64,000 bases of DNA from the NCBI GenBank assembly GCA_016801885.1, contig CM028884.1, positions 9,986,181 through 10,050,180 on the forward strand, given 5' to 3'. This document shows, in pieces, positions 51,667 to 63,391 of the stretch; position 1 is the first letter of the stretch, and every line of letters begins with the position of its first letter. Both the position numbers and the translations under genes were made by a program. The DNA is from Toxotes chatareus. Lineage: Eukaryota > Chordata > Actinopteri > Toxotidae. Under the pieces are notes generated by a model that saw nothing but the letters and a program-made list of their open reading frames with translations, did not search any database and was not told where the DNA came from.

Positions 51667-52691
51667 GTAGTCTGCCAGAGTGAAGTCATTCCCATCAGAG
51701 TAAAAACATTCAAGGTCTGCCGCTCTGAAGCAAGCCACTTGAAGAGTCAGTAGCAGAAGTGAATGATTAACTGACTGCACTCAATTCCTCCATTATGTCC
51801 TTATGCTCTGTCTGTATGCACCTGTCTTTGCAGCCGCTGACAAACAAAGTAGAGGCATCCATTACTCTCCACCACTCTGCCTCAGAGTTGACCCCCTGCT
51901 GCCCCGCGCAATTCCACAGATGTCTGGCTTCTTTGCTTCACCATGCTCCTCTCAGCTCCCCCTCGGTGCTCTGTCACCAGGCCCACGTGTAACTGTCAGC
52001 AGGCCGCTAGCAGTGCATCCAGGCTGGGACACCAAACCCATCAACACCTCCTTTGGGGCCCCAAGGCCACCCGCAGGCTACCCCTGCCGGTTCAGGCCGG
52101 GCCAGTCGTAGGGTTGAATGGAGGTGGACTATGTCCTGAGGAGAAAGAAGCAGAAGCTCTGCCCTGGTTAGAGCATATGGTCTCCCCAGTTATCCTGGAG
52201 CCTGTTGGTCACCTCTGAATGGAACCGCTCATAAAAGCAGGCTTTGTCACTGTGTGCGCTGCAGTGAGGCTGTGTCTGTCCTTCTTCTTGGCAGAGCCTG
52301 GCTGCTCAGCGGGCACTGGGACACGAGAATGAGCAGAGAACAGCTGGCCCATTCAGAGCAGACTGCTGCCCCGCAGGAAACCCTCTCTATATCCTCTCAG
52401 CCTAGCTCATCAGCACCCACAAACACACAGAGGAGACTTGGCTTGGTGTCTTCCCCTTCTCTCTCCCCTATTTTTTCACTGTCTGTGTGTCTCCTGGCTG
52501 CCTTCTTGGTTTGGATTTAGTAAACAGAGTAAATGGGAGAGTGAATAACTTCAGTCAGAATGATTCTCTTTAGTTTTCAACACCATAAACTATGTGGTGA
52601 ATAGTTATTTTCATTCAAGTTCAAATACCAACTAAGATTTTATGTATGATTTTCACCTGGGAACATGGTCTCACCAGCAATATCAGGAGCT

Positions 52692-53076
52692 GCTTTCACA
52701 CATGCACTGCAAACCTGAACTGCTCTCAGAGGAGAGTTGTATGTGTGAACGCAAATGTCCGTTGGACCGGACAGTTGGACCGGACATTAACCTTCCGGCA
52801 CCCTAGTACAAAGTCCCTTTAATATTCGGTTTAACCAATGTGTGAACAGAGCAGGTAATTGTCCGAAGAATTCACGGCAAGCGAGTGGGTGTGTTGATGA
52901 CGTGTCTCTCCTGCCTCCTGCACACACTACCCAGGGTATTTCCACTAGGTGTGAATAGGTCTCACATGGACAGTCTCCTGTTGTGTGCTGCTGCTGAACA
53001 TGTAAAAGGTCAACTCCGGACAATGTCTGGACCTGATTCTCCAGGCTAATTTCGTCCTCAGTCCATGTGTGAAAGC
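52692..53076. mobile_element. MITE-like element with terminal inverted repeats
   Basis: GCTTTCACACATGCACTG (52692-52709) and the reverse complement of 53059-53076 match at 17 of 18 positions, bounding about 385 bp. Inside is a short direct repeat, GTTGGACCGGACA, near 52763-52788. 'tgtgtgaa' words recur around the ends. No matching target-site duplication was found at these exact edges, so the true ends may lie slightly outside. There is no coding capacity for a transposase. It is probably a nonautonomous DNA transposon. The family is not named. Confidence 0.5.
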
Positions 53077-54179
53077 TTGCTTGAGAGCTTCTGAAAATCA
53101 CTGAATGAGAGGGTGAAGTTGAGGACAATGCTTCTTGTATGTGTTGTTGTTAATTAGTCAGGCAGTGTGTTAACTCAGATTCTCTTCTCAAAGTGCGAAG
53201 GAATGAAACAAGCTAATGTGATTACGCTGATCAAATGAGAAGAGAGACTGACAGCAAACTCCTTCTCATGTGGTTCTTGGAAACAAAATTAAAGCGTTTG
53301 GCTAATACAGTCTGCCTTCCAGCCAGTACTGCTTTCCCTCAGGTTCTGTTTGTGTGTATTTGTGTGTGTGCTCATGCAAGTGTTTGGGATATGCATGCAT
53401 ATAACGTGTGCGGGATCTCCACTACCATTTGCTATTCTCATTTTCATTTTTCAGCCGGGCTTCCACTATACCTGAGTACCCTCATATACCCTCACAGCTG
53501 CGCCGGTGCATTCATGTATAATGCTGGGATGAATTCCCCAGAAAGAAAACCTACCAAGGCTCCTCAGGGGTTATCTGGAGAGACCCTTACCCTCTTCAGC
53601 CTCTGCTCAGTAGCCAATGCTCCCTCTGTGTTAAGAGGCAGTATTCAGCACAACAAAACACTTGAGCAGTAAAGCCTCTATGCTTGGATTGCACCAGGTG
53701 GGTCATTTCCTCACCGGAGAAAGAAAGGCAGAGTGTGGAGTCTACAGGACCATCAGAATAACAATGGGCTCTTCTCATCCTGCATTAGTCCTTCGCTCAG
53801 AACAGACTACAAATGATTACAGTACCGAAGCCATCTTGAAAGGCATCAAATAAACATGATAGTGCTGGGCAGCAGTGTTAAGGGGAGTGAACACCAAGAG
53901 AGATTTGATTTATGACATTGTGACTGCTGTTGAGACAGTGCTGAGGAGACGGATGGCAGTAGCGCAAAACTCAAATGACAGAGCTGCTTCTGAAGCTTTA
54001 CTAAACACAAAGATAAGCATTTCTAATTTTAGTAATTCCAAAAATGGCCTACACCGAGCTCTGGGGCCATTTTCAGCTGAGTGTGAAGAGGTCAGGAAGC
54101 GTATCGGCACGGTCCAAGTCATAGGGTGTGGTATTCTTCCAAAAAATACTGGACATTTTGGGTGGGGAACAACAGCAGG

Positions 54180-54402
54180 CAGGACATCTGAAAGGATCCA
54201 GTAGAGGTGGTTGGGGCACGCACATGCCCATACCCAGAATATGGTGGAGAGATTGCATATCCCAATTGGCCATTGAAAACCTTGCGATCCTCCAGGAAGA
54301 GCTGGAGGAAGTAGCTAGGTAGAGGCACATGTGTGGGTTTATTTCTGAGCCTCTTGCCGCCTAAGCCTGAACCTGGATGAGCATCAGAAAATAGACTGAT
54401 GG
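54180..54402 (+). mobile_element. LINE 3'-end remnant
   Basis: Bases 54190-54330 can be read as the decayed C-terminus of a non-LTR retrotransposon ORF2. 'RWLGHAHAHTQ' is followed by 'WWRDCISQLAIENLAIL' and 'EELEEVA', matching the WRDYVSRLAWERL..PEELEEVAG-type tail common in fish LINEs. A 3' segment ending 'gactgatggatg' and a short A-tract follow. An in-frame stop (54205-54207) and a frame change show it is dead. It is strongly 5'-truncated. Confidence 0.6.
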
Positions 54403-56045
54403 ATGTATACCAAAAAAAAAATTCAATTTAGTCTCTTTTTTAGTCTTTTTTTTTTTCAGTTTAATCTCTTTTTTATTTACTCCAGTATTCCAAAGTTCTT
54501 CATTCTACAGTTGTGTATTCTGGAAAGTAGATGTCATATGTAATACCTTTGGTTCCTCATTTCCTTAAAGCACAGCTGCTCAGCCCCCGTGTGCATACAT
54601 CCCAAGGTAAAATGTAGCAGGATTTATCCTCATCACTTGAAAGATGTATTGGATTTTTACAGGCCTTCTCTTCTTGGAGCCTCTCCTCATCTTTAACTGG
54701 AAGTCCACTGGGATTGTTTGCTGTGAATATTACATTAATGTATGCAGGTAGTGATTATGCAGGCTACTGCAGGCAAACAGAGTCTGTGTATGCACTTCTG
54801 TGAGCGTGCCAGCAGAGTGACGTGACTGTCCGAGTGTGTGTTTTCATCTGTGAAAGACTGATTCAAAAAAGGTTACTTTCATAGACAATCCACCTCCAGG
54901 ACTCCTAGAACTTGTATTTTGGACACATATAAATCACAGTCTGTGTTGTCATCTCAGAGAGGACATCTTTCCTATATCGCTGATCAGAGACTGCAGTGTA
55001 ATTACAGTTTCGTCTTGAGTAATTGGACTCTTTGGGCTTTCTTGGAGCAGTGAAGTGCCATGCAGAAAATCCCAGCCTGAACATCCCTGAGCCTTTCTCA
55101 CACGTCTGACCTAGTATTTCCAGCAGCGGCTATGCACTTCGAGGATACAAACAGGGGCTGGTGGGGGATTTGGAATGAGGGAAGGGGGGTGTATTCACAG
55201 CCACCGCAGCACTTTTACTTTTCGGAAACCTTCCGGCTTGACTTTGTTCTCCATTTCTCATTCTAGCTTCTCTCCTGCTCTTGTGTTCCCTGGGGAGTTT
55301 TGTTATCAGCCTGTATATTTATCAAAGTTTCTCTGAAGCTCCAAAGCTCCAGCCAGGCGCCCCCTCTCTCTTTTTTTTTTTTTTATTAGTCCATCTGCAC
55401 CAGCTCCATAGCCCCCTCGATGGAAAGTGCAGCTTCTGTAATGGATCTGTAGAGGACCTGGTTAGAGTCAGCGTCCCCGTGACGTCAGGTGGGCTGACTG
55501 TGTGTTTACCTGTTTCCTGGCACGATTACGAGAGCTTTGTGGAGGCGTGTGGCGACAGAATGGCCATGTCTGTGAAGTAAGCGTGTGAATGGAGACGGAA
55601 GCACCCTGTTTCCCTCCCACCCACACTCTCCATATCCTGACAAAGGAAAGCCACTCACTGGGTCAGATGGTGCCAGACACTTTTGAGGATTGCCCCTCCT
55701 GCGCTCCTTTCATACCTCCCTGTCTCTCTTCCTCTTTTCACTCTCTGTCTCTCTCTCTTTTCTCTGCCACTTAGCCTCAGTGTTTGGAGGAGGATTGCAT
55801 AAGAGCTGGACTTCTTTTCCTCCTGGCAAGCGTGGAGTTTAATTGAAAAGGAGATCCGGAATGAAAACTCCCATTCCTTTTCAGGCCTCAGTTCTGTGAA
55901 AGCACGGAAATGTACAAGGAGGAAAGAAGACGAAATGTACAGGGGAGTCAGTGAAAGAAATAGGCCATGTTCTTAAAACAAAATGAAAGAGGGGGATTCT
56001 GACATCCCACCTGTCTCTGCACTGCCTATAATGATCCTAGATTCC

Positions 56046-56061
56046 TTTTTTTTTTTTTTTT
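56046..56061 (+). repeat. Poly-T tract (T16)
   Basis: Sixteen consecutive T in shf intron 2. Confidence 0.9.
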
Positions 56062-57337
56062 CCTTAGTTGGAGTCTAACAAAATGTTTGCATCCAGCACA
56101 GTTTTCTGTCCAGACAAAAGGCAGGCTGTTTCTGCAATAAAGTGCAGCAAAACAGTTGGTCTCTAGTGTACAGAATAATATAAAAGAGGTACTGAACCAT
56201 TATTTTTTGTAATAAAATAATATTGCAGGAACCCTTCTGGGATGTTGGCTGGGAATTATGTGTTTGTGTATTGAGTTTATGTACTTTTAGCAAGTCTTAC
56301 AGCAATACATGGGTATCTGCCGGTGAATGTAAGGTTTAAATGTGTGCCTGTTTGTCCCTGCACAGGGGAAAATTGGAGATGACAGGTGTTGCTGATGTAT
56401 AATGTTTTAAACTACACTAAAGCTTGTTTCCTTATTAGCTTTAGTCTCCCTTTTTAGTAGTTTTGGTTGATTTGTTTTATTTTTTAAATTTCATCCCTGA
56501 ATAAGATTGGCTCCTCTGTTTAGTGGCCCGTACTCTGACATGTTCAACTTCCTCTTGCCTCACTGGAGCTGCTCTTTATCCCACAGTTAAATACTCGCTG
56601 TCCTGGGCAGGTCAGGTGTGTAGCAGTGCCAATGTGAAACAAGGTCATGCTGACAAAGGGCATGTGTGCTTTCTTGTGCAAATAAACAAAGCATCTGTTT
56701 CTCCAGCTGTCTCTCCTCTGAGAATACAAGCCTGTTTGTCTGGGCTTCTCGTGCCTAAATCATGCTCCCTATTGTTGAGCCCGAATGCCCCGATCCTCAT
56801 ACCTCTGTTAGCATGTTGATGATGTTTACTAAGGGGATTGGTCGTCCACTGACGGAGGTGGGACTGGATCAGCTGATGGTTATCTACGAAGTGAGGTATT
56901 GCCAAGGCTGCAGATGCACTAAATCTTACAGATTCACCCAGGAGACCTGAGTAAGTTTAAAACGATAAGTGTGCTCCGCTGCCCGCACAGCAGGCCTTTC
57001 AGTCTACTAACGACACTATGCAAACACAAGATCCTTTTGGCTGATAATTTATTCAACAGAACTGAAGGCCTTACAAGGTTAAGAGCCACAGAGTCAAAAG
57101 GCTCCTCTGCCTATTAATTGCCTTTGATCAGTAGTTGATGCATAATTAAGATAGCCTAAGAGAGCTAAGGCAGGGCCTGGAAAGTGTTGAATCAGAGAGA
57201 CGGGGTTGCAAAGAGCATGATCTGAATGCTTGCCTTGCTGAGAAATGTTGGCAGTAGACTGTTATCCTAGGAGTGAGGGTTGAGATGTGAAACACACAGG
57301 TATCCAGAAGTTTTATAAAAATGATCTTTGTCTATAC

Positions 57338-57970
57338 CAGGGGTCGGCAACCCGCGGCTCCAGAGCCGCATGTGGCTCTTTCATCCCTCTGCTGTGGCTC
57401 CCTGAGACTTTGGAAAATAAATAATTTCATTTAAATGTATTTTTATTTTAGCGCTTTTTTAAATGTAATTCCAAATTTGAAGATTATGGCGATCTTGTAA
57501 CATTAAAATTAAACGTTTTTAATTTCTTGTCGCTGAAAATATGCGTCACAACCGCCGACGTGCGACACCCGGCGGCAACATTTTCAGGTTGACAGCTGAC
57601 TGCACGCTCCAGTACACGCGACAAAGTGATGGTGGAACACAGAAGCAGACAGCATGTGGATAGTTTGGATTTTTATTTCATATAAATATTTAATTTGAAA
57701 GTAAGCATCAATCAAGTGTCTTTTTTCGGAGTTCAAAATGTTTTTGTTACATGCAGAAATAAAATCTCGTGCTTCTGTAGCTGTTAACTGATTTAATAAC
57801 TGCAACACTATCGTTTTTTTATACATAGCATACAGGTTAAAAAAAAAAACAACACATATGCAGTGCTGTCCCCATTTTAGATGTCAAAAGGGTTTTGTGG
57901 CTCTGAGTGTTTTGTTTACTGTGGGAGACGGTCCAAATGGCTCTTTTAGTATTTAAGGTTGCTGACCCTG
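57338..57970. mobile_element. Short hAT-type element with 8-bp target duplication
   Basis: The left end CAGGGGTCGGCAACC and the reverse complement of the right end (CAGGG-TCAGCAACC) form a terminal inverted repeat of about 15 bp with one substitution and one missing G on the right. The 8-bp sequence GTCTATAC flanks the element exactly (57330-57337 and 57971-57978), the target-duplication length typical of hAT transposons. 'tggctctttcatccctctg' near the left end and 'aaatggctcttttagtattt' near the right form subterminal motifs. At 633 bp there is no room for a transposase and no domain is visible, so it is nonautonomous. The part from 57495 onward is repeated at 63392. Confidence 0.85.
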
Positions 57971-58100
57971 GTCTATACTTCTCGCTGTTTGACCGACAAC
58001 AAGCTACAATCTCAAGATTAATTAAGACACTAGTGCTGCTGGTGTAACCGTTACGCCTTCACTTCCTTTGATATATTGGTCTTGAGATTGATTTATGCTG
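57495..58100 (+). repeat. Duplicated segment, copy 1
   Basis: This segment covers the distal three quarters of the hAT element, its right target duplication and 122 bp of following sequence. It matches 63392-64000 with one clear substitution (T to C in 'ggctctgag'), three small length changes and a slightly different A-rich tract, giving roughly 99% identity. The match runs to the last base of the window, so the true length is unknown. Confidence 0.95.
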
Positions 58101-58360
58101 TCTTCAGGACATGCTACGGGCTTGTTTTGAAGGTCAAACACTCCCTTAAGATGTGTAACAGAGCGCCAATTTTGCAAAGTCACTCTGAACAAGAGCTGTG
58201 CAAATAGGCCACCCACCTCTGTAGGGGCCTGGGACTTGAAAAGTTCCCTATATTGTTTCCTTTGATGCTTTTTCTGTGGACTCAGAATGAATTTCAATAC
58301 AGCACTGACACAGTTGGTAATGTGAAAACAGCTCTTTGAAAAAACAAAAACAAAAAACCA

Positions 58361-58380
58361 TATATATATATATATATATA
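58361..58380 (+). repeat. (TA)n microsatellite
   Basis: Ten TA units are preceded by an A-rich segment with C interruptions (58339-58360). Confidence 0.95.
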
Positions 58381-61300
58381 CTACTATGACCTTAAAGATG
58401 CTAATTTGCACATTAAGCTTGTTTACGTGGCTGTCCTGAGTGTAGAGTGGATGTTTAGCTGTAGAGACAATTCTTTTTTCTTTTTTTTTTAGTGTTGATC
58501 TTTTCTGTGTAGAAACTCATTAACTTAAGTGGATTCACCTGCGCCTGAGTCAGCATCGGGACACATTTACATTGAAGATTGCTGCGTGGCTGAAAATGAC
58601 CTGTCAGATGTCTTCACATAGAAAAGCTGTGACTCTCTCTGCTGCTGCGACTTGGCTTCTTCTCACAACAGGCAAGCAATAGTGTTGCCAGTAGAGAGTT
58701 ATTGTTACTGCTCTTATTATAAGTCAACTACCATAATTTCAAACAGGAGCTGTAATTGAATGGCATTATTGCCCAAACAACATACCTGAGCTGAGACGGC
58801 AAAGAAAACAGCTCAGGGTTTTCTAAATACATCCAATATTTGCTTTGTGATGCAGGTACACAAGCTTTATATTATAATACTGTAAATAGTCAACAGTTGG
58901 ATGCTTGTTTATCCGCAGACACAAAACACTGCAACAGTCTTGGGCCTAAATCTGTTTTTCATTTACACTTTCTGTCAAGAAAAACACAAAATTAATAATA
59001 TACAGTAAGAAATCAATCACAACTTAAGATACGCCCATTTTGACATCTGTCTTTCCATGTGTAATCTTAGATTCAGGTTATTTAAAAAGAAAAAGTGTTT
59101 GCTCATGCACAATTTTCTTTTTGCTTTTTTCTTCCTATTATTACTTACTCATTACAGGCTAATTGCTGCTTGCTCTCGTATTATTCGTTGAGTAAACAGT
59201 CATTATTTACTGCAATACTTATTCTGTAGTCAGTTTATTGTTCTTCAAATGATAGTCTGGGTTGTTTTTTTTTTTCATGTCTGCCCTCAATTTCACTTTC
59301 TCAAATCATTCACTGTCTGGAAGATAAAAAAAAAAAAACATTCTGTTAAGGTCTTTTCACCCAGAAAAACTGTGTTTTCTTTGAATATTAGTAAATTTGG
59401 TGCAAAATATCTGGCTAAAAGAGAAATACACATTTTTCCAAAACATAGCAATGCAAAGCTGCTAAAAGCCAATACGATAGCCATTATTAGAAGCTAATTC
59501 ACATGAAAATATCCATATTTTAATATGCAGAAATGTTAATTTAACATTCCCTCTGTTTAAACTGTCCAAACATGGCACATTGCAGAAGTTTAATGTGTAC
59601 CTGTGGTAACAGATGCACTGGCACTAGGCTAAAGTGACTCACTCAAAAGCTAAAACAAAAAATACAGAATACCTCAAATGTTAAAGCACACTTGTGGAAT
59701 TGCCACCCATGTGTTTTACTCTCTCGTTATCCAGTTTGGAAAATGTAACTCGACTGGATGACATAGGGGCAGTTTTAATGAGGAGGGACATGGAGAGGTA
59801 AACTGTGAAAACATACTGTTGGTAACATTGGCCAGAATACAGTACACTGTAGAGGGCCCACCCCACAGAGGTTAGTTATTTTCCAATAAAATGTGGCCAG
59901 GTCTTATTTAGAAAATAGGGTAAAGTTTGCATCATTGGGAAAACAGTTCCTCTATATTCATTTTTTTCCTCATTTGATGACTTTAAAGCAGAGGTCAGTA
60001 GACTAGGGGTCAGTAGTGCAGGGAGTAACAGTAGCGCTGTTATGCTATTCTCAGACTCTTCTGACACATGGAGTTGGTGCATCCCTCTCCCATCTGGCGT
60101 GAGTGTGCAGCAGCCAAATTTCTGCCTCTGGAATGGCAGCTCTCCTTCATGGCTGATTTGTATTCATAGAGTTTGCCCTGCACGGCCCTGACCTGACCTT
60201 ACATTTTCATATTTGAAACATCTGATTGTCCCTGTTGTAGGGAGACAGCCTGCTGATCCCTGTGCTTGATAAACGTGGTTATGACGGTGCTCCCACATGG
60301 ACATCGATGTAACCATAATATTAATAACGAGTGAGCACTGCAGATGTTCTAAATAAAGGGAGTGGTGGTGGTGTGTTTTCTCATGGTAATTATTTCCTGC
60401 ACTAGCCCATGTTTACATGCAGCTTAGCAATGACAGAACTAATTTATTCCTAGAACTCAAGTAAAAATAATTTCATAGAAACAGAGCAACCAGTGAACAA
60501 CAAGAATACCTCATCTGAACGTCTGTCTGGTTCAAAGTAAGCTTGTCAGAATATAGATTTCTTACTCATTTAATCAAACCAGTGTTATGCTACTGCTTCA
60601 GTAAAGGTGTTATAATTACAGCTTTTATAATTTAGGACAGGACACATGCAAGACACGTGCAAACACTTCATCTGTAAGGACAAAGGCTGTGACCTTATTG
60701 GTGTGGGACTCAAACATCAGCTTCCTTATCAGTAACAATGAATTGAAACCTTTTATTTCCAGAGTAAAACCATCTTTGTATGCTATGAATCAGACGTCAC
60801 TGTAAGGAACTATGTGAAAGCATTTTGCATTTGGCATCTGACTGCACTTGTTACACTGACTCAACTGATGCTACAAAAGAAGTCTTTTATCAGTCTTCAG
60901 TGGAAATGCAGGACAGAGAATGCCTCCCTTCCAAATAGGGAATTTCCTGCGCAGGGGAGCTTTCAAAGTTTGCCTTTACCAGTTCTGCATTGTTCAAGTA
61001 CTTGCAAAATAAACAGATAAACCGTAGGACAGTATTGGTTCCGCCTGGCTTTTCAATATGATAAGAAAAAAAGTCCTGAAGTCAAGTCAGTGAAGGTCAG
61101 CCCTGACATAAAACATAAACCCGACAAGCCAGACACAGAGACCTGTTAGCTATGTCCTGTCCTTCGTAGTTACTGTTAGGCCTGTCAAGCTTTCTGTTCT
61201 TGCACAGCACATAGTACAGTTTACAGTAAAAACATTAGATTTCTTTCAGTCAGAACTTGAGTCCTCACACAGAGGTTGGCTCAAGCAGGTTTCTAATTTC

Positions 61301-63298
61301 TTTCTCTTTCTTAGACCTACCTACAATACAGCATCACAGGTGCAGTTTGAGGTTTAGTAGCACCCTCCACTTACTAAGCTCACAGCAGGGACACACCCTC
61401 CTGTTGCTGCTAAGAATCCGACCAGCCACCTTTCAATTACCAGCCATTCTCTCCACCTCTTTTGTCCACCCTCTGCCGGCACCATCTCCGGTACAGTTAT
61501 CGTGCAATTATACCGACTGACAGACCCTGAAACCCTGACAGTCACTCTAGATTGTAATGGCACACACCTATTGAGTCAAGACACATTTAAATAAAATATC
61601 CTCAGTTTTATGACTGTTCAGAGATATTTTATTGTGCAAATATGGCGGACAACGAATAGAATGCCAAATGAAAGAAGCTGAAATGAAATTGTTCTGCTCT
61701 CTTGAACTTGAATACATGTATGATTGGATGAGTGGCTGTGACATCTAATGGTATTACAAAAGAATTAAGGGCATTAACATCGTGAGCAAGTGTAATTGAG
61801 GCGTGGCACACAGTCAGCAATCTAATGGTAAGCTGTGTTTAAATGGCAGGAAAATGAGCGATCAGGCAAGCTCAGTTACTGCTGATTATATAATCTGATA
61901 ACTGTTCAGACCTGAGATGTATGCGTTGTGGATAAAACCCATCTGGTTCACTCCATTAAGAGGGCTGTTAAGAATAATGTTTAATGTTTGTTTAATTTTG
62001 CTTGACGTGGCATAAGAAACAGCACATCATCGCAGGTGCAAAGTAGACTTTAAAAAATCTCTGCCCTGCAGGTGTGCTGCTTTTCTCTCAGCCCCTGTAG
62101 GATATTTGCGACCATTAGTTTAGATGCATTCTGTACATTTTGAAGCACATAACGCTAATGAAGTGACTGCATTTGTGTCACGAGAGGCAAACATTAAACT
62201 CTCAGTTCAAGGGGTGCGAAATTAGGTGCACGTTTACAAATCGCTGGAGTTTTATGTGTCGCTTCATTAAAGGTTTTAAAGATTTTAATCCAGCTTCCTA
62301 TTCCTGAGTGATTCAGGATTACCAGTGCGCCCCCATGACGTGTCTCATTTAACGATGATGTTTATTAGCAGCACAACGGGAGGATAAGACGCAGGGCTGG
62401 TTGGCGATCAGCACTCACTGTTTGGCTGACTCTCCAGTCTCCATCACTGTGACAAGGATGACAGAAAAACTAAGACCAGCTGCCCCAGCCCATTACTGCA
62501 ATCCACAGTGCTCTGTAGGGGCGTGCACACCTCCACATGCACGCACACACACTTCATTCAGTGACACATTTAGCTGTCTGGCTTTTGTTCTAATGGAAGA
62601 TCTGGCTTGGCTTTTAAAAGCGGTCAATTAAGCCCAATTGATGGTAGGAGGGAAATCAGCATGTTACTTAATGAATGTCAGGAGACAAGTAATTATGACA
62701 TGTCTGGAGAATGTGACTCTGGCATGAAAATGAGCTGATCCGGACGCATTAGTGAGAATAGCGATTTATGTGATGGGGTGTATTCGTCTTTAGCATATAC
62801 CCATCTGTGGAGCATGACTTGTGAATGGAAATTAGCTGATTTATACAGTCTTTGTTACAGCAGAGTAGGATGGTAATTAACAGGCCTGTTGCTGTTTGCT
62901 GGCACACAAGAATATCACAGTCACGAACTACAGAAACAGTCTTCTTATAAGATTTATATGACCCGGTTTTTGAAATTCATTGTTAAAATGTTACTCAGAG
63001 CATCAAGTGGATTCTGCACAGTTAACTTGCAGTTGCTCTTTTTTCTTTTCAAAAAACAATATTGATTCTGCTTTTGGAGTTTTTCTAATGAATGAATCTC
63101 CTCCTTTTCCAATAACAAGGTGATGAATACCAAGGTCTAACAGGAGAGAACTGACCTGCATTATGCATGTGTTTGTATTTTCTTTAGTTCCTTTGGTCTC
63201 TTTCTCCTTTAAAGGAGGAGTAAGCGATTCTGGAAAAAGATGGTTGATATTTGAGCTCAACAGCCAAACAAATACATCTCAAAAGGGCTCCTAGGGAA

Positions 63299-63325
63299 CC
63301 CCCCCCCCCACACACACACACACAA
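63299..63325 (+). repeat. C11 and (CA)n compound tract
   Basis: A run of eleven C leads into (AC)n. It lies about 70 bp before the start of duplicated segment copy 2. Confidence 0.9.
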
Positions 63326-63391
63326 ATTCATGGACAGACATTGCCAAAGCGACAATTCTAACAACTGGACTATTGCACCATAAGAGAAATA

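Noticed and set aside
53235..53672. 145-codon ORF in intron 2
   Set aside because: Featureless, cysteine-rich composition from a GT-rich stretch. It does not match any SHF segment.
55281..55580. Possible exon after a T-rich acceptor-like tract (about 55370-55387)
   Set aside because: The translation (HLHQLHSPLDGKCSF...) does not match the expected SHF exon 3 or the SH2 domain.
57584..57826. 80-codon reverse ORF that recurs in part at 63.5-63.7 kb
   Set aside because: It lies wholly within the hAT element and shows no transposase motif. Its repetition is due to the segment duplication.
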